Assembly (NCBI GenBank): GCA_951213105.1
Contig: OX578136.1
Coordinates: forward strand, 69,609,730-69,673,729
Origin: Amaurobius ferox
Lineage: Eukaryota; Arthropoda; Arachnida; Araneae; Amaurobiidae
Direction: 5' to 3'
Length of the DNA stretch: 64,000 bases
Part shown: positions 46,951-58,000 of the stretch, piece by piece
Position numbering within the stretch: position 1 is the first letter of the stretch
Layout: each line of letters starts with the position of its first letter
The notes under the pieces: generated by a model
Seen by the model: only the letters and a program-made list of their open reading frames with translations
Databases searched by the model: none
What the model was told of the DNA's origin: nothing
Made by a program: the position numbers and the translations under genes

Positions 46951-48047
46951 ATGGCTCGTAGTCGTAAGGAAAAAACGGACAGCATTCGAAAATTGATTAA
47001 TTTTCATCTTAGTAGTGGTAAATCAGTTCGTGATATCACTGAATTAGTAAATGTATTCCATTCTACGGTGAAGTATGCGATAAAACGCTTTAAAGAAGAA
47101 ATTCGGATCGAAAACAAGGTTAGAAAAGGTCGCCCGGCAAAGTTAACTCAACGTGATCAGAGATTTAGTTAGAAAATTTGTGAAAAATCCACGTTTGAGA
47201 GCTGTAAAAATTTCTACAGAATTTACTAAAAACTGTTCTACTTCAATTTCACCTGAAGCTGTTCGACGAGTGCTCAGATTAGCTGAATTACATGGGCGTT
47301 CTGCCCGAAGAAAATTTTTTGTAAGTGCGAAAAATAGAAAGCTTAGACTTTCCTTCGCAAAATCAATGATATATAAGACCGAAACGTATTGGAATCATAT
47401 CTTATTTGCAGATGAAAGCAAATTTAGCATTTTTGATTCCGATGGGCGTATAATTGTATGGAGAAGAAAAAATGAGGAACTTAATCCCAAGAACTTAGTT
47501 GAAACAGTAAAGCATGGCAGTAGAGATATCCATGTGTGGGGGTGCATGTCAGCATTCAGGACTAGGTAATTTGTTTTTTATTGATAGCATCATGAATCAT
47601 GTTCTTTATTCAATTATTTTAAAATAGAATTTAAAAATATCAGCTCAAAATTTGAGTATTGGAAACAACTTTGTTTTTTATCAAGATAACGATCCTAAGC
47701 ACACGGCTCTCAATGTTTGCCTTTGGTATCTCCATACTTATCCACAAGTTCTGAAAACACCACCTCAGTCGCTGGATTTAAACCCAATAGAACACATTTG
47801 CAGAGAACTGGAGGTTAGAGTACGGAGACACGATATTAAAATGAAAAGCGAACTAAAAACAATAATGATCGAAATTGAAGGATCATTGATGCAGAAATTA
47901 CAAAAAAAACTAGTAAACATTATTCACAGACGTTTAAAAGCTGTTGTGGATGCCAGAGGATATCCTACCAAGTACTCATTTACCGAAATATTACAATATT
48001 TTGTGTATGTAGAGATGTTTTTTTTAATTGTACGAAGACTTTTGTGA
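46951..48047 (+). pseudogene. Tc1-like (DD34E) transposase, frameshifted
   Basis: The first frame (46951-47172) gives the N-terminal HTH region, MARSRKEKTDSIRKLI to KGRPAKLTQRD. After a frameshift near 47155-47165 the frame 47153-47569 gives the second HTH (STSISPEAVRRVLRLAELHG), HILFADESKFSIF with the first catalytic Asp intact, and DIHVWGCMS. A second shift near 47555 follows, then an in-frame TAG at 47625-47627. The frame to 48047 carries FYQDNDPKHTA and LNPIEHI. The QDN Asp and the PIE Glu are separated by 34 residues, so the DD34E triad is complete. Only two frameshifts and one stop break an otherwise nearly full-length (about 340 residue) protein, so this is a comparatively recent death. 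It is a transposase that would act in the nucleus on its own TIRs. Confidence 0.93.
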
Positions 48048-49354
48048 CGTAACTTTATGGTAACATTTTGATTATTAATTAAAAAAAAAGTTTTCCTATG
48101 TTTTTAAAATATTTTATGTAGTTTTGTTAAGAACATGTTATAGATATTATTAAAAAAGTCCTATTCTGAAACATTAATTTTTATTAATGGATAGAGCAGT
48201 ATTTCTTTGAAATTCATAAGTGTGCGAACACTTTTAGGAGCCACTGTATATAATTAAAGGATCATATATGTGTTCTCAAACTGTATATATTCTTTTGTAT
48301 ATTACGTATACATTTTAAAAAAATCAAATGTTTCAGCTTGTTTGTTAATCTATATATGTAAAATTGAAATCTATATAAATAAAATTAAAAATATGTCTGT
48401 TTGTTTGTCTCATCACCATGGGAGAACGGCTGAACAGAATTTTTTGAAATTTTGTTGGCAGTCTTGAAATAGCCCCACTTAAAATTTAGTCCACGTTTCG
48501 AGTTTCTAAGACCGGGGGTTGTCGATATATTATTGAAACACTAAACTTTTCATAGGTGTTTTACTCTCTAACTCCCTGGTTCCTCCAAAAGAAAAAGGTA
48601 GGTAATCGTTGATTTAAAACATGAAAGTGAATTAAATCCCTATTTCTGAGTTTGGTAGAAGATATTTTTCTCTAATTAGTCACTTTCAGAATACATAAAT
48701 TGTTTAAAAATATGAATGTTTGAAACATGAATTTAAATCGAAAATCTATAACCATGATTTATATTTCACAAGTTTTACTCAACAATTTAAAAGGATTAAG
48801 AAACCAGAATGGTTATTTAATTATCAGCATTTTATGAAGATTTAATCTTATATCATGTTGCTCAGCAACGCAATTAAATTAAATATATTTGTCAATTTTT
48901 ATTATTATTTTTTTCAATTTGAATGATAAATAAATGGATATAAAAATAAATCTTATAAATGAACGATTTGATATTTCTCTTAATTATATGAATTACGGAC
49001 AGAGGACAGAGTACATCACTTTCATTTTATTTTGGCAAAGAGTTTAAAAATTTATGTATTGTGCTTAACCAATAAACTCATATATTGTGTTTAGTCAATA
49101 AACGCATATGTTGCGTTTAGTCGATAAACTCATTTAGTCAATTGTTGAAACTGAATATGAGTAGAACGGGTAAATATTTTAACACAATTTTTGTGTTTTT
49201 ATTTAGTATACATAAACGGGATCAGGGTGTTTTATACTTCAGATTTGCAAATTCAGATTACGAATTTGGCCGGATATCGATGATTTGACAACTTTTCTTA
49301 AACGTTTCCAAATTGGCGGAAATGTCGACAAATTGATAACAAGAAAGATCAATC

Positions 49355-50515
49355 CTGCTTAAAGCATTGATTATGAAACACTTTCCAACTTCAATGCAAT
49401 TTTATTTAAACATCCCTAAAATGCAATACATTTCTCGGTAATATTTTAAAACTTACCACAATAATACATTAATTTATTATATTTGAAAACTTAAGCCTTC
49501 ATCGAAAAAGATGAACTTCATTCAAATGACGGCATTAAAATAAAAATTGCCTGGTTTAAACATCTCTAAAATGCGATAAATTCCTTGGTAATATTTTAAA
49601 AACTATCATAATAATACGATAATGTATTATATTTGAAAACTTCATCGAAAACAACTGAAATTCATTCAAATGACGTCATAGAAAATAACAGAACTGGCTC
49701 TCTCTATAAAAGCAGCATTTCATTCATCACAATACTATAATAATTCATTTTATTTAAAAATTAAGACCATGGAGCTACAAGTAATTAAACTCTATGCATA
49801 AAACTTCATCGAAAAAATCGTCCTTTTCTCAGTAAAATCAATTAATATTTCATTCATATCAGCCATGCAGACTCCATGAGCTAAATAATTTTGCGTTAAA
49901 AAATACAGCAATTCTTATACAACTCATTCTACATATTTTGCTGTTTACATTTTACATAAGTGAAACATAGGCTTCGTTGTAGAAATAATCAAATTTGGAT
50001 GATCATTTAAAATCAAATATATTGTAATTGCGTTGTTTCAGTATGTAGATGCACAGAATTTAAGCAAAAATATAGCGGTTTTAGGACGGTTACAACACTC
50101 AATATGAATTAAAAAGAACTTTAAAAATTACGATTTTGAGACAAGATGGATGCCATATTATATTTTGAACTGCGTCACGATAAGAGGTGAAATTATTATT
50201 TTAATTTTTATTAAAAAAACTACTGAATATATTTTGCTGAAATTTTTTTTATGTATTTTATGGAATGATTTGAATTTTACCTAAAATTTTCGAAGCAATT
50301 TGTGAATTTTAAATCCGCTTAAAAAATGTCTGAAAAATTAATCCCATAGGGTTCAATATATTTCATTTTTTCAACCCGGGTTCAATCCAAAACTAATTGG
50401 GTGATGTTATTCATTTACATTCCAATAGGTCTTACAGACCATCTAAACAACATACTCAAATTTCATTTTTATTAAGTCATTTTTACGGCAGTTATCGTGC
50501 TAACTGATATTGTGC
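49355..50515 (-). repeat. Dispersed repeat family C, copy 2
   Basis: This is the inverted counterpart of 45690-46742. The plus strand reads GATCATTTAAAATCAAATAT, AGATGCACAGAATTTAAGC, GATGGATGCCATATTATATT and GTCATTTTTACGGCAGTTATCGTGCTAA. At the left it carries two or three of the roughly 150-bp units (TTCATTCAAATGACGKCAT...AAAATGCGATAAATTCCT). It lies inside the Helitron-like element. Confidence 0.8.
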
Positions 50516-50539
50516 ATTGTATGAGTAATCTTCAAAACA

Positions 50540-51010
50540 TGCACGGGTATATCTTCTATTCTACGAGAATATAAGTAGTAAAGGTATATTAGCATACATT
50601 TTGACACATATTGCATATATTTTCACATATATTAGTATATATTTTGACATAGATTGGCATATATTGGAATTAATTACAGCTTTCTGGTATAAAAATTACG
50701 GGGATTATTGATATTTTCAATTTATTACGCCATCTGTTTTATTTTGGCAAATATTTTCGAGACTCATATTGCAATACGGGTAATCTTTTACTAACACACG
50801 GACATATTTTCTAATCTATATGCATTATAAGTAGTACGGGTATAACTTGTCATTTAGTTAAGCACTTTCATTTTGGTATATATTGGAATCAATTACTGCC
50901 TTCAGGTTTAAAGATTACGGGTTCATTGATATTTTCAATTTATACATTTAATCTACTAATACAGGGTATATCTTCTAATATTCATGTATATAAGTAGTAC
51001 GGGTCAGCAT
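50540..51010. repeat. Degenerate tandem repeat, three units
   Basis: Units share CGGGTATATCTTCTA...TATAAGTAGTACGGGT and TATATTGGAATYAATTACTGC..TCTGG/CAGG...ATTGATATTTTCAATTTAT. Starts lie near 50546, 50780 and 50962. Period is variable, about 180-230 bases. Confidence 0.6.
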
Positions 51011-51302
51011 TTTTATTTTGCATATATTGATTTAATTTCATACTTTTTGTAAATTTGCTTACAAACGGGACCAGAACATTTTATTCTTTAGATTTGCCAG
51101 TGAAGAAGATTTTGTATAAAGAGAACAAAGACTCTTAAACTTTGTTTTAGGAGCATAAAATTACATATTTTAACATAATATTATGAATAATAATGTCATT
51201 TGGTATACTATAGGAATTTGCACATGATTGTGAATTTTAAGTTTTCTTAATGTTATATATTCCGTACGAAGAACAGGTGTGCTGCTAGTTAAATATAAAA
51301 AA

Positions 51303-52057
51303 GGAATCTGATGTGGGCAGCACATAATTTTCCTTATATAATGCAATGAATTTACTACTTTTACAGTTAAAAATGTTATTCTTATAGTAGATACTTATAT
51401 TATTTCCAAGATATTGAATTTTCTTCAATTAGTTGTCATTTTTATTGATTTAGCGCCATTTTATATGCAGTTGGCGAGATTTTCGTTAATTTGGCAACAT
51501 TTAAAAGTGTCGCCAAGTTGGCAACATTCCACTAAATTCGTCGTCAAAATTTCGCCAAGCATTATGGACGGAGAAATAAGTTATTCTTACAGCTGATAAA
51601 TGACTATTGGCGTTCAACTACAAAAGTATTACTCAAAGTATCTTTCCTTGTGACTGGAACGAGTTAGATTCACGAGAATGATGTTATCAAATTTATCGCA
51701 TTATATTACATATGAAAAGTGAGCATGTTTCTTAACAGTCAATATTTTTTTTTAAATGTAGGATTTTTTGATAAATTTATTTGAAAAATGTGCAATATCT
51801 CGAGAACGGTTCATACTAGTGTTCGAAAGTTTATGTCAATCGTTTTCTAAAGAAAAATTACATTGGAAATATTTGTTTGCGTAACTTTATTAAAGGTTTT
51901 GATTTTTTGATGATTTTTCAAAATTTCACTCGAAAATTTAGGGGAGTTCTGAACATTCGATTATGTTTTAAAACAATAGGCTTCCAGTATTCATGGATTG
52001 TGATTTACATTCGAGTCGCTCCATTTGTTCGTGAGATATCGTTTCCAAAGATTCACT

Positions 52058-52091
<34 letters not shown>

Positions 52092-52216
52092 CATCACCTA
52101 AAAATGTTCGATTCGTGATGAGGGATGCTTGAAATATGCTCTCCCGTCGAAAACTCGAATTCGAATTTTCGACTCCGTCACAATACTTTTCTTATACATT
52201 ATGTATATAAGGTAAG
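51303..52216 (-). repeat. Dispersed repeat family B, copy 3 (near full length)
   Basis: It aligns end to end with 18060-19094: ATCTGATGTGGGCAGCACAT at the left, GGCGAGATTTTCGTTAATTTG, ATTATGGACGGAGAAATAAG, CGAGAACGGTTC, TTCGTGAGATATCGT, a short CA tract (52059-52087) and GTCGAAAACTCGAATTCG. It ends at the terminal hairpin CTTATACATTATGTATATAAG near 52190-52210. Confidence 0.85.
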
Positions 52217-52995
52217 TAATAAATATAGTTTTTACGTATTTTACTGGAAAATAATTTAATTTTCAATACGCATAATGTTTAATTTAACAACACATTTTTT
52301 TTATAGATAATCACAAAATTTTAAATATAAAAACAATAGCAATAAATCTAACGTACTACATAAACATGAGACTAAAGTACATGGAAGATAATTTATATTA
52401 ATAAATTAATTTTTCAGTAAACTTAAAATTTGATAACTGATAATTAAGGTTATTAACAATACATATTTTTAAGCAAAGCTGTTATTGGAAGCACCAGTGT
52501 ATTATTGATGAATCAATATAAAAATCTATCATCTGTCTTTCTCATATTATTTATGTAACAATTTAATTATATGTATTAATCTTTTGATATTTTCCGACGC
52601 TTTCCCTGCGTGTTCTGGCAAGAGTCATTTTTATTAGCTTAATAAAATACATTAGTATTTTTAATCTGAAATTCAATTAAGGAATGAATATTAAATATAT
52701 CAATGATTTTTTTGTAATTAGCTTAATTTGGGTTCATTAAAATAAATTGTAGTGCATATGAAATAACTCAGACAAGATATTTTATAAAAAAATATACCTT
52801 ATTCCTATAATTCCGTTTCATTCCGATATTTATATAATATGTATTGTTCTTTTGAAACGCAAACACTTTGGCGATTTCAAAGTTTTCGCATTTTTCTAAG
52901 CGTTGAGGAAAACGTGCATTTAGGTTATATCCCGATGTATGTACATGAATAATATTTAGTTAGTAGGGGGCTACAGCTGTCGCTTACCAACTCAC
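52217..52995. other. No recognised gene
   Basis: AT-rich DNA without coding or repeat signal apart from short A and T runs. Confidence 0.45.
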
Positions 52996-53054
52996 ACAGA
53001 AAGCGTATCTCCGCTTGGCCCGGGCATCATCGGGCTACGTCCCATGATTTCAGT
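52996..53054 (-). CDS. Candidate internal coding exon, GC-rich
   Basis: This is an isolated GC-rich island (GCCCGGGC at its core). On the minus strand a 3' splice site (CAATTGCTACAG) and a strong 5' splice site (CTGT|GTGAGT) bound 59 nt. The open frame includes MGRSPMMPGPSGDTLSV. A second GTAAGC lies 7 bases further on, after an in-frame TGA. The opposite strand also has about 40 open codons but lacks a donor. No family is recognised. The island could instead be a repeat fragment. Confidence 0.22.
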
Positions 53055-53490
53055 CTGTAGCAATTGCTTCAAAACATTTTAATTGATTCCTCCTCCAGCA
53101 ATAACATTGAAACTAATATTTTTCTGTTAACTTACATAAGAAAAAAGAGTTGAAATGGTTTTAAAAAGTCTGAGAATTATTTATCAATATAAACCTCAAA
53201 ATCGAAAACATTCGGTAAAACAATACTTTATGAGAAAGTGATAATGATGCAGACGCTATCTTCCAAGAAAATTAATGTAATTGTATTAAATGAGTTAAAC
53301 TCTTTTCTATATTTATCGCCCTTTAAAGTTCTTGTTAGAGACTACAAATAAAGAAAATATATTAACTCAGCCAAACAGAAATTTGGAATATTTTAAAGTA
53401 GAAGCAGATGAATTTCTATGATTACATCACCGGTGTCTGCAGTGCAAGTAAGAAGTCCAGTTTATCCTTGTTATTCTGTTTTGTCCATAG

Positions 53491-53537
53491 AGGAATTATT
53501 AGGGACTTATTCATACCCCATGGAGTTTCTCTATCAG
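53491..53537 (+). CDS. Candidate internal coding exon (pairs with 54823-54871)
   Basis: A long pyrimidine tract ending TTTTGTCCATAG precedes 47 nt that finish at a near-consensus donor, TATCAG|GTAAGA. The frame that ends on a codon boundary reads EELLGTYSYPMEFLYQ. Without an acceptor the same frame extends upstream to an ATG at 53418 (MITSPVSAVQVRSPVYPCYS...), so a first coding exon 53418-53537 is an alternative. The LL-x2-Y-x-YP-x-E spacing loosely recalls the dimerisation segment of doublesex/DMRT proteins, but this is a weak resemblance from memory. Confidence 0.33.
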
Positions 53538-54149
53538 GTAAGAATTAGCATGTTTTTGTATGCATCGCAATGGATGCTCAGGGTTTGATGTTATCTGATT
53601 GGTTGAGAAGGTAGACGACTAGAATTTTATTATATATAACTATTTGTAAACATTGAAACTCACAGGCAACAGATGGAAATACCATTTAGAATTGCTATAA
53701 ATAAGAGCTATAAATGGGTTTGAGACAATAAAATTGCCCTGAATATTTTGCCATACTTAGTATCTCCGAAGCATGACAGGCTTATGTTGCTTAACATTAC
53801 GACACTTCAATAAACGAGCAGCTCCGTCCAGAAATAACTTGATCCAAAATAAAAATGCAGTAACAAATTCATATTGTGCAGGTATAATCCAAAAATCTCG
53901 CCAAACCAATCCATTAGTGAATCCATCAAGTGCAAGTTAGTAAGTGTGAAAATATATCCTCAGCCAAGAAGAGAGGGGGCGGAGGTTTTATGCTGACTGT
54001 CTTGTGAGGAAGAAGCATAGAAGAAAATGTATTTAGATACAAATGAAGAATGATTTTTCAGATTTGAAAGATATAGTATGTGTCGTACGGCGTGCACGAC
54101 ATTTTGTAATTTCAATTACGGATGCCAACCAAAATAATGACCTATTTAA

Positions 54150-54362
54150 ATGCTGCAGAGGGAACCAATGGCAACACATGCATACATAAACAGTGGTCAT
54201 CCCCTTCTGCATCAACAACGAATGGTAGATGTGGTAGGAAACCAATGGGGGAAAGAAAAAAGCGCCCCAAAGCCGTATTCCAAAAAGTTCAGTCTACTTC
54301 AAATTTTCGAACGAGCTAACATCATGTTTCTTGGTTTTGTGAAAAAGGTATATCCAATGTGA
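54150..54362 (+). other. Unidentified 70-codon open frame
   Basis: The plus-strand frame lies in a locally GC-richer patch and includes ATHAYINSGHPLL, NQWGKEKSAPKPYSKKFS and FLGFVKK, followed by a possible donor (AAAAAG|GTATAT). Overlapping frames are open in a second plus frame and on the minus strand. No motif is recognised. It lies within the intron that would join the two neighbouring candidate exons, which argues against its being coding. Confidence 0.15.
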
Positions 54363-54822
54363 GCGATAAAATGGAAGCTTGTTGCAGTTATGAGATGTGC
54401 AACAGTTTCGTGCATCATTGAGATTGCACGAATAAGTACTTAACACAAAAGAGTAGAGGTAAATCAACTTTCAATTTGTCACTAATTAGCACGGAAGGCA
54501 CACTTTTATCGATTATTCAAATAATGAACAATCAGTTCGTAAGAGTAGATTATATTAACGAGTTCTTAGATATTGAACTAAAAGAACTATTTTGAGTGTC
54601 GATTGCTTAAAAGCAACTGTTTTAAAAAATATATGTCAATTTTGTTATGTGTGTAAATATGTATTAATGAAATATTGTCAGTGTTATATGTCTTATAATA
54701 ATAGATTTAATAATAGTATCATTAATCAAGATACAATGGATATCTATAACTTAAAATATTAAAATAAATTGATCAATTAAGTCAAGTGTATTTATTTATA
54801 TTTTGTGTGTTCGTCTCTCCAG

Positions 54823-54871
54823 CTTGAGAACCTGGAGCTTACATACTCCACCCTTAGTGTCGGCATCATAG
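54823..54871 (+). CDS. Candidate internal coding exon (pairs with 53491-53537)
   Basis: A strong 3' splice site (GTGTTCGTCTCTCCAG) is followed by 49 nt with more GC than the flanks and by an excellent donor, ATCATAG|GTAAGTTC. Of three frames only the one starting on a codon boundary is open, reading LENLELTYSTLSVGII plus one base. The upstream candidate exon ends on a codon boundary, so the two are in phase across a 1.29-kb intron. The product is unknown. Confidence 0.35.
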
Positions 54872-55750
54872 GTAAGTTCTATAGTATTAATTTTGGTAAG
54901 GACAATTTTACCTTATGACAGTATGATTTCTAAAAAAATCTGAAAAATATGCTCACCAATGAATTGTGAGTTGATCAAAGTGAAATAAGCCAATAATTCA
55001 TACAACTAATTCAACAAGAACTGTTTATATGTCTGACCACTAACTAGTACTGTGATTTCATCCACTATATACGATGAGGAAATTATGTCAATCAGAATAT
55101 ATTATGTAATGTGTTAATAAAGCCTATTCCTGCGCTCTCACATCATCAACTGCCAAAATCACGGGTGTTTTAATTATTCTTTTTTAAGACCAATGATTTT
55201 TTTTAATGCTTGCTGACAAATGAATAGTATTTTATGGAATACAAACTCTATTTAAGAATTCCAAAATTTATTGTCGCTCAGCAGTTTTTAGGTCGCGGCA
55301 GATTAAAATCTTTATTTTAAAGGGAGGGTTACTGTATATTTTATTTATGTTTATAAAATCACAAGGCATTTTGTTAAAAAATATGGGATTTAATATAAGA
55401 AATTTAATTGTCAATGCACCGACATAATAACACCTATTTGCTAAATTTAGTAATCTTTTATCGTTATATTTCAGATACTGACGTTTTCTGACTGTAATTT
55501 GAATAGTTGTGTGTATAGGATAACTTTCAGATAACTTTAATAAAGCCAATTTTTGATAAATCAAACTGTCTATCCCCTCTCTTTTACTTCATCTTATCGA
55601 AGTTGAGCAGTAACTTAAATAATGAAAAGAATGTGCCTATATACTAGTATGAGTTTGCCGATACAGCTTAATCTGTGCATATATACAATTTATTGTACGG
55701 AAAGAAAATTAAAAAGTTAAGACTCGTTAATAAAGGAGCCATCTATTCAG
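54872..55750. other. No recognised gene
   Basis: AT-rich DNA, presumably intronic if the candidate exons are real. The 98-codon minus-strand frame at 55268-55564 has no recognisable domain and low-complexity AT-driven composition. Confidence 0.4.
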
Positions 55751-56010
55751 AAAATAATTATCTTATAATTGCATAGCCATCTTCTATTAAAATTCTTTAG
55801 CGGATTAAAGCAATTTTCCAAATATATTTCCACTCATTAAAAATGCGAAACAAAAACTTCAATTATATGGTTAAAAAAATGCTTCAGACATTAGCAGTGA
55901 TTTACTGGAACATTGTAGTGAGTCGTAAAAGCATGGATGACATTCTGAAGCATCTATTTGTTGTGTTTAATCATTGTGATTATCATTTGAAGTAAATAAA
56001 AGTTAATAGA
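55751..56010 (+). repeat. Dispersed repeat family E, copy 3
   Basis: AAAATAATTATCTTATAATTG, GACATTAGCAGTGATTTACTGG, GTGAGTCGTAAAA, GATGACATTCTGAAG and GAAGTAAATAAAAG match copies 1 and 2 in order and orientation. Confidence 0.6.
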
Positions 56011-56215
56011 TGTGGACGCTTTGCTAATTCGTATGAGTATAATTTTTTTTTAATATTTAACAGTGGCTTTTGTTTCGTTTTTTTTAAAGAAAACACAGCG
56101 CAAATAGCTAAAATAATTATTTAAATTAGTAATAAATTCATTGTGATAACATTATGTACTCTTTATGATTAGATTTAGGTAAAAGAATATCATATGAATT
56201 AAATATAAGCCCCTT

Positions 56216-56690
56216 TTGTTCTATAAACTAGAAAAATTGGCGCTATGCAGTCTTTCTGTGTGAAATTAGTGGGATTCCGTTATGAGAAAATCTATGCACA
56301 TTTTTGAAGATTATTTTCCTGTATTCATATCGACACAACATATACCGTATACCACCTAAATTTGATCCAAATCGTTACAGCGGTTTTATGAGATTGCTAA
56401 GGCTGACTGATTTGGAAAAAATCTCGTTTTATTATATATTCAGATTTATTTTATGCGTTGACATTTAGACAATATATGCATATATCACTCAAGTTTAGTC
56501 CAAATGGCTTCAGCGGTTTTTGAGATTACGCAGGGCCAACAATTTGACAACTCACCCGTCCACACATACATCAATAGAATAGCAGAAATCCTTCCTGGAG
56601 ACCACCGATGTTCGTATTTACCCACGTCGATGAAAATTGACAGTGAAAATTCAGTATTAATATTTGCCGTGTATAGTCGTCTGTGATTAA
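56216..56690 (+). repeat. Dispersed repeat with two related units
   Basis: TTTGATCCAAATCGTTACAG then CGGTTTTATGAGATTGC (about 56359-56396) and TTTAGTCCAAATGGCTTCAG then CGGTTTTTGAGATTACGC (about 56494-56531) are two units about 135 bp apart. Phrases of the type 'fatty A/T-rich lead, then TCCAAAT.G.T.CAGCGGTTTTTGAGATT' are common in interspersed repeats of arthropods. The 60-codon frame at 56504-56686 starts inside the repeat, so I do not call it a gene. Confidence 0.5.
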
Positions 56691-57572
56691 ATCATGATCA
56701 CCATACTTTACTTAGGCTACATAAAGTAAAATGTCTTTTACATCTACTACTAAAACATATCTACAGAAAAGAGTTGTACAGAACTCAAACAGTACATACT
56801 TTAAACTAACTTAATGTAAGAGAAATGGAGACCATAATGTGTGTAAAGAACTCGTGGAGTAGCAGAGATTTGAGCAAAGTATTTGAACAAGAGCAAGACC
56901 TATCCATTGATCTGAAATCATAGGCTATATTTCAACATTTGAAATGAACTTTATATTCTACTCGATCAAAATTCATATCAAAGTGCAACTCTTGATCTGT
57001 ATGATTCCCACATTTCTTTGTTTTATACATAGAGGATATTGTCTTATTGGTCATAACTTACAGTGAAATTAAGTAGCAACTATGATCCTGGAAACATTCA
57101 GATTCCAAAATTATTAATATCAGACTTCTCATACTCTGAATTTAACCCAAAATATTCTACGCCCACGGCTCTTTCAAGCATGCTGTGCCCTGCAGTCCAG
57201 TATAGAAATGAAGAAACTTCACAAAAGGAATAAAGCTATATATTCTACATATTCTACATCATGCAGTTCATGACATACCACAAGATGGTCGCTGGTTATT
57301 TTGCCATTTCCAGTGGTGGTTAGGTCGAGGTGTCAGAAAGTCGAATGCGCTGTAAATGAGATTAAAGATATTTACTTACTGTTACAGTTCTTAGCAAGCA
57401 ATACCAAACGCTTTTGCAATTACACGGACAAAATATCCATGTTTGTCCATTAAGCATAGCCACTTTTTTCTTGCAGAAAAGTGTCCATATTTAAACGTTA
57501 TCCTATCTGGTTAGTTTTCTTATTATCCATTTGGCATTACGAAAATAAATAAGGACAATTGGCTTAGTTTAC

Positions 57573-58000
57573 ACAGTTGCAGTCTTGCTCAAATCGTTTG
57601 CCATTTCATTGTCATTAACTGATAATGATTAGGAATCCAATCTAGGACAATATCTTTCTTTCTGAAGTCAATAGTTTCAGTCAATAGTTCATATCTTTCT
57701 TTCTGAAGTCAATAGCTCTTGCAGGTATATTCTGTGGAGGTAGAATGCAACTGACGATTTGCTAGGGTTTTAATTACAGATTGTAAGTCAGTAAAAATGG
57801 CAATGTTTTTCTCAGACCATGCTTCAATACCTCAAAGAGCCATTTGGGCACCATAGACTTCTCCATAAAGATTATACGATCAAGCACATACTGGATAACT
57901 CAGTTGATAATATCTTAAAAAGCCTCATGAACCAGCATTTTTAATAGTCTCCACCGTTGACACATCAGTGAAAACATGGAGCCGATCAGGCTCGACATAA
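57573..58000 (-). pseudogene. LINE RNase H domain remnant
   Basis: Reading the minus strand across several frames recovers the RNase H domain found at the end of some non-LTR retrotransposon ORF2 proteins. Pieces are HVFTDVST with the first catalytic Asp (about 57980), EVYGAQMAL and IEAWSEKN (about 57870-57825), IAIFTDLQSVIKTLANRQLH with the conserved TD (about 57815-57755), IVLDWIPNH (about 57650) and DNEMANDLSKTATV with the late Glu and Asp region (about 57610-57573). Stops and frameshifts are numerous. A 25-bp segment (ATATCTTTCTTTCTGAAGTC...) is duplicated at 57650-57712, inside the domain. RT-like sequence upstream (58000-58400) is not convincing. This is a dead fragment. Confidence 0.75.

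Larger units (their letters stand above)
45517..48246 (+). mobile_element. Tc1-like DD34E transposon carrying a nested insertion
   Basis: The left end GAGTGGCTCCCAAAAGTGTT (45517) and the right end (inward CAGTGGCTCCTAAAAGTGTT from 48246) are inverted repeats, and TA flanks both (45515-45516 and 48247-48248). The span is 2.73 kb, but about 1.05 kb of it is a family C repeat that occurs elsewhere without Tc1 sequence. Without it the element would be about 1.68 kb, the usual Tc1 size. The transposase pseudogene lies in the right half on the plus strand. Confidence 0.88.
48370..51288 (+). mobile_element. Helitron-like non-autonomous element
   Basis: The start A|TCTATATAAATAAAATTAAA followed by GTCTGTTTGTTTGTCTCATC and GAACGGCTGAACAG is typical of Helitron 5' ends. 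The end CCGTACGAAGAACAGGTG then GCTGCTAG|T resembles the Helitron 3' hairpin plus CTAG, with the stem partly decayed. The A and T at the borders fit insertion between A and T. No Rep or helicase motif is present. About 1.16 kb in the middle is a family C copy, and 50540-51010 holds three degenerate units. Confidence 0.5.

Noticed and set aside
46951..48047. Three separate small genes
   Set aside because: The three frames are consecutive parts of one transposase broken by two frameshifts and one stop, framed by TIRs.
54033..54362. Host gene in overlapping frames
   Set aside because: Three frames on two strands are open over the same stretch, with no recognised motif. It is kept only as an unidentified open frame.
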